This document shows positions 35,754-45,141 of a stretch of 64,000 nt of DNA, in pieces (position 1 is the first letter of the stretch; every line of letters starts with the position of its first letter). Origin of the DNA: Seonamhaeicola sp. S2-3 (GTDB taxonomy: Bacteria; Bacteroidota; Bacteroidia; Flavobacteriales; Flavobacteriaceae). The stretch is taken from the NCBI RefSeq assembly GCF_001971785.1, contig NZ_CP019389.1, forward strand, positions 2,429,001-2,493,000, read 5' to 3'. A program made the translations under genes and the position numbers. The notes under the pieces were generated by a model. The model saw only the letters and a program-made list of their open reading frames with translations. It did no database searches and was not told where the DNA came from.

Positions 35754-36464
35754 TTAGTAATCTATTTTTTTAATAAAGTCGTTTTTATAACTAACCCCAA
35801 TAGGTATGCGTTTGTCATCAATAATTATTCTGTTGCGTTGTACAGAATGAATATGGTTAATAGATACTATAAAAGATTTATGCACCCTAATAAAATTTTT
35901 TTGACCAAGCTTTTCTTCAAACTTTTTTAAACTGTTTAGTGTTAAAATAGGTTTTTTATTGCCTGTGTAAATTTTAACATAGTCTTTTAGCCCTTCAATG
36001 TATTTTATCTCATTAACATTAACTTTTAAATTCTCGTATTCAGATTTAACAAAAATAAACTCAGGTTCTGTACTAGGTTTTTCAACAGTTATGGTTGTTT
36101 CAGGTTTTTCTGTAATTACATTTAAAGCTCTAGTTGCGGCTTTTAAAAATCTATGAAAAGGAATGGGTTTAACAAGATAATCAATAGCGTTAAGGTTAAA
36201 ACCTTCTACAGCATAATGAGAATATGCCGTTGTAAAAATAAAGTGTGGTTTATATTCAAGTGATTTAATTATGTCAATGCCAGAAAAATTGGGCATTTCA
36301 ATATCTGTAAAAATCAAATCAATCTTTTGTTGGTGTAAAATATTTGTGGCTTCAAACCCATTAGAGCAGGAAGCTATTAATTCTAAAAAAGATATTTTAG
36401 AAATAAAATCTTCTAATAATTCTAATGCTAAAGGCTCATCATCAATTATAATACATGTTATCAT
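35754..36464 (-). CDS. LytTR-family response regulator
   Basis: 236 residues. Receiver domain 1-120 with the acidic pair (IIDDEP), phospho-Asp in LIFTDIEMPNFSG and the conserved Lys in LVKPIPF. A LytTR DNA-binding domain (~140-236) follows: EIKYIEGLKDYVKIYTG, KNFIRVHKSFIVSINHI, RIPIGVSYKNDF. Its ATG overlaps the stop of the histidine kinase gene by 4 nt (ATGA), so they are translationally coupled partners. Confidence 0.94.
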   Translation of the reverse strand: MITCIIIDDEPLALELLEDFISKISFLELIASCSNGFEATNILHQQKIDLIFTDIEMPNFSGIDIIKSLEYKPHFIFTTAYSHYAVEGFNLNAIDYLVKPIPFHRFLKAATRALNVITEKPETTITVEKPSTEPEFIFVKSEYENLKVNVNEIKYIEGLKDYVKIYTGNKKPILTLNSLKKFEEKLGQKNFIRVHKSFIVSINHIHSVQRNRIIIDDKRIPIGVSYKNDFIKKIDY

Positions 36465-37513
36465 AGCTTTTTTAGTTTTAGCATTAAATTAACCTCATAA
36501 CTATTTTTTTCATTTTTTATATTAATAGTATGCTGGTTTGGGTATAGTAATTTTAGTCTATTTTTAATATTTTCCAAACCTATACCAGAATTTTCATTTT
36601 TTGGTTGTTGGTGCGATACAGAGTTGTAAACATAAAGTTTTAAAAGTTCATCTTCAACATGAATTTTAATTATGATATTGGTTTTGCCTTTAAAGTCTGT
36701 TCCGTATTTAAAAGCATTTTCTATAAAAGATATTAGAAGTAAAGGTTCTATGCCGTAGTTTAAATTACCATGAATATTTACTTTTACATTGCTAGAATCT
36801 TTTAAACGCAGGAGTTGAAGTGAAATATAATTTTTTATGTATTCAATTTCTTTTTCTAACGGAACCAATTCTTTATTAGCTTCATAAATCATATAGCGCA
36901 TTAAGTCTGATAAAATAACAATGGCATTTGTAGTGTCTTTAGATTGTTTATGGGCTAAAGAATAAATACTGTTAAGAGAATTAAATAAAAAGTGAGGGTT
37001 GAGCTGTGCTTTTAAAAATGAGAGTTCAGAATTTACTTTTTCAGATTCTATTAATACCCGTTTTTTTTCAGATTTAAACCACTCTATACCTAATTTCACA
37101 CTAGTACTTATTGCAAAAACTAAAAGTAATAATCCGCCAGAAGGAAAAAAAACTCTAAAATTTAGTAAAAAAGGATGTGGTTTTTTTGGAGGCATTTCAT
37201 TTTCTTGCATGCCAAAATCACCTGGAGGTTTAAAATTAGGTCTAGGTAATGTTTCTTGCATTATGAATAAAAAGAAAAGGCTAAAAGCAATTATTACTAA
37301 AAAAAAGAGAGGCACCTTTTTGTTTAATAGTAAGTGCGGAACAAAAAGACTATAGTTTAAGTAGAAAGCAGTTATTAATAATAATGAGCGTACAATGAAA
37401 TCTGATGGGATATGACCAATTTTTAAATAAATTTGGGAAGCACTTGTTACCAAAAAAAATATCCATACTAGAATATGGATAATTACAGGTGGTATTTTTT
37501 TATTAGTTTTCAA
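36461..37513 (-). CDS. LytS/YehU-type sensor histidine kinase
   Basis: 350 residues. Four N-terminal transmembrane helices (~10-150), then a short coiled linker and the His_kinase/HATPase module: LKAQLNPHFLFNSLNSIYSL holds the phospho-His, VPLEKEIEYIKNYISLQ follows, and ENAFKYG and NSGIGLENIKNRL form the ATP site. No extracellular sensor domain, so it probably senses the membrane or a small ligand. It pairs with the LytTR regulator (4-nt overlap). A TAnnTTTG-like box reads on the minus strand at 37528-37535. Confidence 0.93.
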   Translation of the reverse strand: MKTNKKIPPVIIHILVWIFFLVTSASQIYLKIGHIPSDFIVRSLLLITAFYLNYSLFVPHLLLNKKVPLFFLVIIAFSLFFLFIMQETLPRPNFKPPGDFGMQENEMPPKKPHPFLLNFRVFFPSGGLLLLVFAISTSVKLGIEWFKSEKKRVLIESEKVNSELSFLKAQLNPHFLFNSLNSIYSLAHKQSKDTTNAIVILSDLMRYMIYEANKELVPLEKEIEYIKNYISLQLLRLKDSSNVKVNIHGNLNYGIEPLLLISFIENAFKYGTDFKGKTNIIIKIHVEDELLKLYVYNSVSHQQPKNENSGIGLENIKNRLKLLYPNQHTINIKNEKNSYEVNLMLKLKKL

Positions 37514-37582
37514 TGTTAAAATTTATTCAAAAATATAGTAAATCATTATTAAAATGTATTCAATAGTAGTTATTTTTTTGAG

Positions 37583-37638
37583 AAAATAAGGCTGAATAAA
37601 GCTATTTAAAAAGAAACACTTTAATTCAACCTTATTTT
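37583..37638 (-). terminator. Probable terminator after the Kelch gene
   Basis: AAAATAAGG and TGAAT (37583-37597) pair with ATTCA and CCTTATTTT (37624-37638) across one mismatch. It lies 35 nt past the Kelch gene stop on the minus strand; the U-tract is short. Confidence 0.5.
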
Positions 37639-37672
37639 ATTAAACAAACCAAACTATCTATTAATCAAATAA

Positions 37673-38656
37673 TTAATCATCTTCGTCTTCTAACTCATCT
37701 GGTCTAAATTCCCAAACATCATCAAAATAGTAGCTACTACTTCTTCCCATTAAAACAAACACTTTAGAGTCGAAAGTGAAAGCAGAAGCATCTTGTCTAG
37801 CAGTACCTTCAAAATCAGGTACTTCATCCCATGAATCATCTGTAGGGTCATATTCCCAACAAGCAGTAGTTAAGGCACCACTTAAGCCAGTTGCAAAATA
37901 ACCTTTACCATTTAAAGAAAAGCCAACACTGTTGCTAAAGGTTATTGTTTCGTCTAAATCATCATCATCTAAATCTGTTAACTGTGTCCAAGTAGTGCCA
38001 TCAAACGAGTAGAAGTCGTATTCTGCAGCCCCATCATTAGAACCAGTTCCTATGTAGGCAACATCATTTATAACAAATACTGAAGCATTTTGGCGTTTTT
38101 CGCCTCCAAAACCTACTATTTGTTCCCATGTGTCTGTAGTAGCATCATATTTATAAAAATCTTTTTGTTCACTGCCATCATAACCAGTACCAATGTATCC
38201 ATAACCGTTAACAGCAAATCCAATAGCACCATACCTTGCAGTACCTATGAAATCTGCTTTTTGTGTCCATTCATTTGTGTCTGGGTCATATTCCCAAAAG
38301 TCATTAAGTTCATCGCTACCGTCATAACCAGTACCTATATATCCTTTTCCGTTTAAAGCAAAACCAACGGCTCCACTACGAGCTACACCAGGAAAATCTG
38401 CTTTTCTAACCCAATAATCTTCTTCTGAATTATACTCCCAAGTATCTGATAAGTAATCATCCCCATCATAACCAGTTATTAAATATCCTTTAGTTCCTAT
38501 TGTAAAACTAACAGCATTTCCTCTAGAATCTCCATCAAAAGTAGAGCTCTCTACCCAGTTTCCGTATTCATCACCATCGTCGTCAGAACTACATCCAACA
38601 GAAAATATTGATAGGACTGTTAAGCATAAAATGGTATTCTTTTTTAATAAATTCAT
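37673..38656 (-). CDS. Kelch-repeat beta-propeller lipoprotein
   Basis: 327 residues, lipoprotein signal (FSVGC) followed by an acidic DDDGDE linker. The rest is a six-bladed Kelch propeller with regular units of roughly 48 residues: GYDGDDYLSDTWEYNSE, GYDGSDELNDFWEYDPDT, GYDGSEQKDFYKYDATT and so on, each preceded by a GYLITG/GYIGTG strand. It probably binds a glycan or protein at the cell surface. It is divergent from a DUF4270 lipoprotein gene, an arrangement I associate with Bacteroidota; the joint function is unknown. Confidence 0.9.
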   Translation of the reverse strand: MNLLKKNTILCLTVLSIFSVGCSSDDDGDEYGNWVESSTFDGDSRGNAVSFTIGTKGYLITGYDGDDYLSDTWEYNSEEDYWVRKADFPGVARSGAVGFALNGKGYIGTGYDGSDELNDFWEYDPDTNEWTQKADFIGTARYGAIGFAVNGYGYIGTGYDGSEQKDFYKYDATTDTWEQIVGFGGEKRQNASVFVINDVAYIGTGSNDGAAEYDFYSFDGTTWTQLTDLDDDDLDETITFSNSVGFSLNGKGYFATGLSGALTTACWEYDPTDDSWDEVPDFEGTARQDASAFTFDSKVFVLMGRSSSYYFDDVWEFRPDELEDEDD

Positions 38657-38918
38657 ATGGTTTTGTTTATTTTTTAATAATTTCTTTGCTAAATATTAGG
38701 CAAATTTAGAAGCTACTAGTTTTAAAAACATTACAAAATAGACCAATGAGTAGTTTTTGTCTATATTATACTTGTTTGAATCTACGAAAGTCTTAATTAA
38801 TTGAATATTAGAATTTTAACAAAAATTTTACATACTCGTCTATAAAAAACAATAGTTAGTCTATTTTGAGCAGGTAATTGTTTTATCTACCAATAGTTTT
38901 GCTTTTTAAAAAAGTGAA

Positions 38919-40244
38919 ATGAAGATATTTTTTATTGGTACTATAATTATGTTTTTTATGTTTTCATGCAGTGATGACATAAAAAGCTATCCTGTAGGTA
39001 GTGATTTTATAGACAACGATGTTAACTTAAAAGTGCTAGATACATTTACCATTAACGCAGGTACCTTTAAGTTAGATTCTTTAATTACATCAAGTACAAG
39101 TCGTATTTTATTAGGAAGCGTAAAAGATGACTATTTTGGCAACTTAACCGCACAATCGTATTTTCAAGTAGTGAATTCTGATTTTTCTATAAGCTCAGAT
39201 GCTGTTTATGATTCTATTGGCTTAGTTTTAAATTATGATAATTACTATTACGGCGATACTACCCGAGTACAAACCTATAAGGTACATAGGTTGCTAGAAT
39301 ACTTTGAACCACCAGAAGATGATGATGCTTTTTATAATGTGTCTAAACTTGAGTATGATGAAGAGCCTTTAGGAGAGTTTACATTTAGTCCTAGACCTAC
39401 TAGTACTTCAGATTCAATATATATACCTATAGATAAAGATTTAGGTGAAGAAATATTTAATAAAATAAGAGATAACGATATTAACAGTACTGATGATTTT
39501 ATTCAGTATTTCTATGGTTTAACAGTAATACCAGATACACTTGTAGATAGCAACGTATTAGGGTTTACTTATACATCTAGTTCAGATATAGAAAATAATT
39601 CTGGTATGAGAATATTTTATACAGAAGATAATGACGATACTAACGAGGATAATGATCATGTAATAAACTTCTATATACCATCATCAGATAAACAGTTTAA
39701 TACCATAAAAAATAATTTAAGCGGTACTGTTATTGAAAACCTTGATGATCAAGAAACTACTATTGATAGTTATGATACAGATCAATTAATTTTTGCTCAA
39801 GGCGGTATAGGTGTTTCAGCTAGAATAGAAATGCCTACTTTAAAATATTTAAAAACTTTATCTGATGAAAGTACTAGCTTGAGCGCAGAATTAACCTTTG
39901 CGCCTCTTTTAAATAGTTATGATGAAACAAGACCATTACAAGACTCTCTAGCGGTTTATATTGTTGATAATAAAAATAGAATTGTAAGTCAACTTACAGA
40001 TGCTGATGCCAATACAAGTTATGCTATATTAAATCAAGATAGTGATGAGTTTAATGAAAGTACTTATTACAGTATAGATATGAGTGGTTTTGTAGAAACT
40101 ATTTTTAATTCTGAAACAGATTTAAACTATGCTATAATGATTCAATTTATAGACTACAATAAAACTGTTGATAGTGTTATAATTGATGACCTTAACGAAG
40201 ATGATAATAATATAAAACTGAGTGTTACATACTTAGAATATTAA
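38919..40244 (+). CDS. DUF4270 lipoprotein
   Basis: 441 residues with a lipoprotein signal (MFSC). The sequence fits DUF4270: SYPVGSDFIDNDVNLKVLDTFTI near the mature N-terminus, LLGSVKDDYFGNLTAQSYFQV, DSIGLVLNYDNYYYGDT, and a C-terminal domain ending in NIKLSVTYLEY. The protein is strongly acidic. It is followed after 10 nt by an outer-membrane barrel gene, so the two form an operon, with the Kelch gene divergent. Function unknown; surface location likely. Confidence 0.88.
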   Translation: MKIFFIGTIIMFFMFSCSDDIKSYPVGSDFIDNDVNLKVLDTFTINAGTFKLDSLITSSTSRILLGSVKDDYFGNLTAQSYFQVVNSDFSISSDAVYDSIGLVLNYDNYYYGDTTRVQTYKVHRLLEYFEPPEDDDAFYNVSKLEYDEEPLGEFTFSPRPTSTSDSIYIPIDKDLGEEIFNKIRDNDINSTDDFIQYFYGLTVIPDTLVDSNVLGFTYTSSSDIENNSGMRIFYTEDNDDTNEDNDHVINFYIPSSDKQFNTIKNNLSGTVIENLDDQETTIDSYDTDQLIFAQGGIGVSARIEMPTLKYLKTLSDESTSLSAELTFAPLLNSYDETRPLQDSLAVYIVDNKNRIVSQLTDADANTSYAILNQDSDEFNESTYYSIDMSGFVETIFNSETDLNYAIMIQFIDYNKTVDSVIIDDLNEDDNNIKLSVTYLEY

Positions 40245-40254
40245 ATAATTTTAA

Positions 40255-41487
40255 ATGAAGAAAATACAATTTTTTCTATTCTTTATTACAACCGTATCAT
40301 GTTTTTCACAAAATGATACAAGCACACCTTATTCTTTGTTTGGTTTGGGTATAGAAAACAAAACAGCTACAGGAGGCTTAACAGGATTAGGTAATACTGG
40401 AATAGCACAAAATAATGAAGGCGAAATAAACTTATATAATCCTGCTAGTTTAGGTAATATAAAACTAAAAACTTTCTTATATGAATTTGGTTTAAATGGT
40501 ATGTACTCTACAATAAAAACCCATGATGTAAGTGAAAACACTTATGATTATAACGTATCTCATGTGGTAATGGCTTTTCCTTTAAAGAAAAATTTAGGGA
40601 TGAGTTTTGGTCTGTTGCCTTATACAAAAGTAGGTTATGATATTGATATAGACGGTACAGCAGAAGGTTCTAATGAAGCATATTTAACTAGAATTACAGG
40701 TTCTGGAGGTTTAAATAAAGTTTACGTAGCTGGTGGGTATACTTTATTTGATAAACTTTCTTTAGGAGTAGACTTGTCTTACCTTTTTGGCTCAATTAAT
40801 CAAGAAACTAATGTATATTATGACTATTATGTTAATATAACAGATGAAAATTATTACAGAGGAATGAAGCTAAAAGCAGGTTTACAGTATGATGTGTTTA
40901 AATCTGAAAACAAAGAAGTTACCGTAGGCGCTGTTGTAGAATTACCAACTAATTTAACAGGTAGCCAAGAAAGAAGTTCTTATAAAACTTCTGCTAGCGG
41001 TACATCAACTATTTTTGATAGTGAAGTTGATAATGATCTTGATGATTTTGAACTTCCTTTGTCTTTTGGTTTGGGCTTAACAACAAAGCTAAACGCATCA
41101 TTAACAACAAGTTTTGATTATAAAAAATTGTTTTGGGATGATACTGACCAATTACAAAATAACGAACGTTATACAAACCAAGATATTTATGCCTTTGGTG
41201 CCGAATTTTCACCATTAAATAAAAATAGCTACTTAGGAAATGTTAAATATAGATTAGGTTTAAATTATAATACAGGGTTTTTAAGCATATCAGACCAAAA
41301 AATTGATAGTTATTTTGCATCAGTTGGTTTAGGCTTACCTTTATCTAACAGAGCAAGGTTAAATGTGGCTTATTCTTATGGAAGAGAAGGAACTATTCAA
41401 GATAATTTGGTACAAGAAAATTATCATAAAATCACTTTAAATTTAAGCTTTATAGGCAACTGGTTTAATAAAAGAAAGTACCAGTAA
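40255..41487 (+). CDS. Outer-membrane beta-barrel protein (OmpP1/FadL-like)
   Basis: 410 residues with a signal peptide ending at CFSQND. TPYSLFGLGIENKTATGGLTGLGNTGIA and EINLYNPASLGNI are the N-terminal hallmark of FadL/OmpP1-like outer-membrane proteins in Bacteroidota. Alternating aromatic strands continue to a short C-terminal end (ITLNLSFIGNWFNKRKYQ). It lies 10 nt after the DUF4270 gene and ends 4 nt from the convergent DUF58 gene. Cargo unknown. Confidence 0.82.
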   Translation: MKKIQFFLFFITTVSCFSQNDTSTPYSLFGLGIENKTATGGLTGLGNTGIAQNNEGEINLYNPASLGNIKLKTFLYEFGLNGMYSTIKTHDVSENTYDYNVSHVVMAFPLKKNLGMSFGLLPYTKVGYDIDIDGTAEGSNEAYLTRITGSGGLNKVYVAGGYTLFDKLSLGVDLSYLFGSINQETNVYYDYYVNITDENYYRGMKLKAGLQYDVFKSENKEVTVGAVVELPTNLTGSQERSSYKTSASGTSTIFDSEVDNDLDDFELPLSFGLGLTTKLNASLTTSFDYKKLFWDDTDQLQNNERYTNQDIYAFGAEFSPLNKNSYLGNVKYRLGLNYNTGFLSISDQKIDSYFASVGLGLPLSNRARLNVAYSYGREGTIQDNLVQENYHKITLNLSFIGNWFNKRKYQ

Positions 41488-41491
41488 CATA

Positions 41492-42823
41492 TTAAAGAAG
41501 TCCTCTGGCTTTTATTTCTAAATACTTATTAATAGTATCAATGGTTAAGTTTTCTGGTGTAGTAAGAATAGAGTAGATACCATATTTTTTAAGCTCATTT
41601 ACAATTAGGCGTTTTTCAAAAGCAAATTTTTCGGCAATTACTTTGTCATAAACTTGTTGAACTGTTTCGGCTTTATTGTGTATTAGGTTATTTAGTTCTG
41701 TATTTTTAAAGAAAATAACCACTAATAAATGACTTTTAGCTATACCTTTTAAATAGGGGAGTTGGCGGTGCAAACCATCTAAAGTTTCAAAATTTGTATA
41801 AAGTAAAATTAAACTTCGCTGGGTGATATTTCGTTTTATATCGGCATATAATCTGCCAAAATCACTTTCAAAAAAATCGGTATTCACATTGTAAAGTCCT
41901 TCTAAAATTAAATTCATTTGAGAAGATCTACGTTCTGCAACCACTCTGTTTTCAACTTTTTTTGAGAACGAAAAAATACCTGCTTTATCTTGTTTTTTTA
42001 AGGCTACGTTTGATATTACCAAAGCGGCATTTATAGCATAATCTAAAAGCGATAAACCATCAAAAGGCATTTTCATAACCCTTCCTTTATCTATAACCGA
42101 ATAAATAGGTTGTGATTTTTCATCTTGATATTGGTTTACCATCAACTGGTTTTTCTTAGCAGTAGCTTTCCAGTTTATGGTTCGTAAATCATCGCCTAAA
42201 ACATATTCTTTAATTTGTTCAAACTCCATAGTGTGTCCCAATTTGCGCACTTTTTTTATGCCGTATTGGTTTAGGTTGTTGCTTATAGCTAACAAATTGT
42301 ATTTTCTTAATTGAATAAAACTGGGGTAGGTTGGTACCATTTCGCCATCATTAAAACTAAATCTACGAGCTACTAGTCCAAAAACTGATGATACATAAAT
42401 GTTTAGTTTTCCAAAATGATATTCGCCACGTTCAGTAGGTCTTAATTCATATTCTAATTTGGTAATACTAGAAGGGGCAAGTTTTCGGTCTATTTTAAAA
42501 TTTCTAACTTGAAATTGTACGGGTATTTCATCAATAACTCTAATGTAAATAGGAAACGTGTAAAAGTTTTCAATGCTTAAATGAATAGGATTTTGGTCTC
42601 CGTTTGATAATTTTTCTGGTAAAGTTCTAACACCTTTAATTCCTCGTTTTGTAGCAAAAAGAATTAATGTGTCTAGAAATGTTAAAGCAACTAAAACTAA
42701 TAGCAATAACCGCACGGTATTAAACCATACAGGAAATACAAAACTGATGATAAATAAAATCATGATACCTATACAGGCATAAAAGAAACGGTTTTGTATG
42801 TAAAATGGTTTAAGGCGTTTCAC
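41492..42823 (-). CDS. DUF58 (von Willebrand-like) protein
   Basis: 443 residues. Two N-terminal transmembrane helices (~12-55), a beta-sandwich (~60-190) and the DUF58 core with REIxWK-type segment (GDDLRTINWKATAKKNQLMVNQ), a hallmark of the family, then a VWA-like domain (SVIDKGRVMKM). Such proteins partner with MoxR ATPases in membrane-associated chaperone-like systems. It is the last gene of the SpoIIM-to-DUF58 operon, 44 nt after the MoxR stop, with a heptanucleotide tandem repeat in the gap. Confidence 0.9.
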   Translation of the reverse strand: MKRLKPFYIQNRFFYACIGIMILFIISFVFPVWFNTVRLLLLVLVALTFLDTLILFATKRGIKGVRTLPEKLSNGDQNPIHLSIENFYTFPIYIRVIDEIPVQFQVRNFKIDRKLAPSSITKLEYELRPTERGEYHFGKLNIYVSSVFGLVARRFSFNDGEMVPTYPSFIQLRKYNLLAISNNLNQYGIKKVRKLGHTMEFEQIKEYVLGDDLRTINWKATAKKNQLMVNQYQDEKSQPIYSVIDKGRVMKMPFDGLSLLDYAINAALVISNVALKKQDKAGIFSFSKKVENRVVAERRSSQMNLILEGLYNVNTDFFESDFGRLYADIKRNITQRSLILLYTNFETLDGLHRQLPYLKGIAKSHLLVVIFFKNTELNNLIHNKAETVQQVYDKVIAEKFAFEKRLIVNELKKYGIYSILTTPENLTIDTINKYLEIKARGLL

Positions 42824-42830
42824 TAATCTT

Positions 42831-42865
42831 GTTAAAAGTTAAAAGTTAAAAGTTAAAAGTTAAAA
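42831..42865 (+). repeat. Heptanucleotide tandem repeat (5 x GTTAAAA)
   Basis: Five perfect copies in direct succession fill the spacer between the MoxR stop (42868) and the DUF58 start (42823). Copy-number change would alter the intercistronic distance by 7 nt per step. Confidence 0.9.
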
Positions 42866-42867
42866 GT

Positions 42868-43941
42868 TTATCTTGGAATTTCAACAGCTTCAATAATTTG
42901 TTTTATAATTTGTTTGGTTGTAACACCTTCCATTTCGCGTTCTGGAGTAACTATTACTCTATGTTGCAATACGGGAATAGCAGCTTGTTTAATGTCTTCT
43001 GGTGTAACAAAATCTCTACCATTCATAGCGGCAAATGCTTTGCTTGCTTTTAAAATGGCAATGGAGGCTCTTGGTGAGGCGCCAAGGTATAAAAAAGGGT
43101 TGTTTCTGGTGTTCACAATAATATCTGCAATATATTTTACTAAATGCGATTCTATAATGACTTCATTTACTAAATCTTGAAATTTACCAATTTGTTCTTT
43201 TGATAAATGTGCGGTTATTTTATTGGTTTTTGTATCTCCTTTTAATGACTGCTCTCTATTTATAATTTCAATTTCTTCATCTAAATTAGGATAATCTATA
43301 TCAATTTTAAATAAGAATCTGTCTAATTGTGCTTCTGGTAAGCGGTAAGTACCTTCTTGTTCTACAGGGTTTTGGGTGGCTAAAACTATAAAAGGTAAAT
43401 CCATGGTGTATTTATTACCATCTATAGTTATTTGGCGTTCTTCCATAACTTCAAAAAGGGCAGCTTGTGTTTTGGCAGGTGCTCTGTTTATCTCGTCAAT
43501 AAGAATCATGTTAGAGAAGATAGGCCCTTGTTTAAATTCAAATTCTGAAGATTTTATATTGAATACCGATGTTCCTAAAATATCACTAGGCATTAAATCT
43601 GGCGTAAACTGAATTCTACTAAAATCAATATCTAAAGATTTAGCCAATAATTTAGCTGAAATGGTTTTTGCAACACCTGGAACGCCTTCAATTAGCGAAT
43701 GACCGTTAGCCAAAATAGAAGCTATGAGTAAATCAATCATACTTTTTTGACCAACAATTACTTTGCTTATTTCGTTTTTAATAAGTGTAATGCCTTCTTG
43801 TAATTCGGTTAAATCTATCCGAGTTTTGAAATCTAAATTAGCTTCTTCATTGGTTTCATTTTCAGAATGTGTTTGTTCCAATTTTTCTTGCTCGTTTTTA
43901 GGCTCTAAAGCGTCATTATTTGGGTTCTCTAAATGCTCCAT
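42868..43941 (-). CDS. MoxR-family AAA+ ATPase
   Basis: 357 residues. An acidic, low-complexity N-terminus of ~50 residues precedes the AAA+ core: Walker A-like GVPGVAKT, Walker B in MILIDEINRAPAKTQAALFEVMEE, sensor 1 ATQNP, and C-terminal lid with LGASPRASIAILKA. MoxR proteins are chaperone-like ATPases that act with VWA/DUF58 partners on membrane or periplasmic complexes. Flanked by DUF4350 (3 nt before) and DUF58 (44 nt after). Confidence 0.95.
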   Translation of the reverse strand: MEHLENPNNDALEPKNEQEKLEQTHSENETNEEANLDFKTRIDLTELQEGITLIKNEISKVIVGQKSMIDLLIASILANGHSLIEGVPGVAKTISAKLLAKSLDIDFSRIQFTPDLMPSDILGTSVFNIKSSEFEFKQGPIFSNMILIDEINRAPAKTQAALFEVMEERQITIDGNKYTMDLPFIVLATQNPVEQEGTYRLPEAQLDRFLFKIDIDYPNLDEEIEIINREQSLKGDTKTNKITAHLSKEQIGKFQDLVNEVIIESHLVKYIADIIVNTRNNPFLYLGASPRASIAILKASKAFAAMNGRDFVTPEDIKQAAIPVLQHRVIVTPEREMEGVTTKQIIKQIIEAVEIPR

Positions 43942-43944
43942 AAT

Positions 43945-45141
43945 TTATTTGGTATAAAAATCTTCAATTGCTTTGTTTAGTTTAAGTAAATCTGCTTCGG
44001 TGCAGTTACTTTTGGCTTTTAAATTTAAAATAAGCGTTATTAAAAGCTGTATGTCTTTCTTGTTTTTATTTGCTTTTAAACTCAGGTTTTTTACAAATTT
44101 ATCGTCTAATAGTTCTGTGTCAACAAAAAATGTTCGTCTTAAATGTTCTAAAAAGTACGTTATTTTTTTCTCAATAATTGTATTATGGTCTTTGGTTTCG
44201 TAATATAAATTACCAATGGTTTTAGTAAAAGCCACTGTTGAATTTTCAAGTGGCTTAATAATTTTTACAATACGTTGCCTACGTTTGGCATTAAAAACCA
44301 TAAATAACACTAAGGTTGCTAGGGCAAGCCACCATGCATTTCTTAAGGCTGGTTTACTTAGTATAAAGCGTAAAGGAGATCTACTTAAATTAGCATCAAC
44401 TTTATTAGGAGAATCAAAATGAATGGTTTCATCATTTAAATACGATAGTACTGCCGCAGCATATTTTTTATTATTCTTTTTTAATAAATGGTAATTTGTA
44501 AAAACTACGGGCTGTAAGTGTAAAAACACATTGCCTAAACCGTGTTGTACTTTTATGTAATTAATTCTGTTAATGGTATCAAATTTTTGATATCCTAAAA
44601 CTGTGGTTGCAGATGAATCTAATTTTGAAATATAGTAGTTGCTTAAACCTTTCTCTATTGTAATAGAATCTTTTTTAAGTATGGGGTTTGTAAAGCTTAG
44701 TTCGGCTTTTCCTTTAAAATTATATTGGTTTTTAATATCTATAGAAAGCGAATCTAAAATTTTTGATGGAGGATAATTAGATGAAATAAAAATATCATTT
44801 CCGTGTGATGCAAAGTCTAATATTTCTTGTGCCGAAACATCATCTACGTCTGCATAATTATCAATAAGCATGTAGGTGCCATTCGTGTTGTAAAGGCTAT
44901 CTTCCCAACTATAAAAACCATCAAAATACTCGTAAGGAGTTACTTTTATGTTTTTTACCTCGCTATTAGGGAATAAGTTTTTTAGTTGGTCATACAAAAT
45001 ATATGTGCCATAAGGTCTTTTGTGTAACTCATTGTAAGTGGGAGTCCAATTAATAGGCTTTGGTCTAGAAAAATCAATAATAATAACTACCACAAAAAGT
45101 AGTATAAGTAAACCAACGTATATTTTTAATGTTTTGTTCAT
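43945..45141 (-). CDS. DUF4350 membrane protein
   Basis: 398 residues. N-terminal transmembrane helix (IYVGLLILLFVVVIIIDF), a periplasmic Rossmann-like DUF4350 domain (~35-250; TPTYNELHKRPYGTYILYDQL, YMLIDNYADVDD), a second helix near 270 (WWLALATLVLFMVF) and a cytoplasmic helical tail. The family is known almost only from MoxR/DUF58 operons and has no assigned activity. Overlaps the DUF4129 gene by 4 nt. Confidence 0.88.
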   Translation of the reverse strand: MNKTLKIYVGLLILLFVVVIIIDFSRPKPINWTPTYNELHKRPYGTYILYDQLKNLFPNSEVKNIKVTPYEYFDGFYSWEDSLYNTNGTYMLIDNYADVDDVSAQEILDFASHGNDIFISSNYPPSKILDSLSIDIKNQYNFKGKAELSFTNPILKKDSITIEKGLSNYYISKLDSSATTVLGYQKFDTINRINYIKVQHGLGNVFLHLQPVVFTNYHLLKKNNKKYAAAVLSYLNDETIHFDSPNKVDANLSRSPLRFILSKPALRNAWWLALATLVLFMVFNAKRRQRIVKIIKPLENSTVAFTKTIGNLYYETKDHNTIIEKKITYFLEHLRRTFFVDTELLDDKFVKNLSLKANKNKKDIQLLITLILNLKAKSNCTEADLLKLNKAIEDFYTK

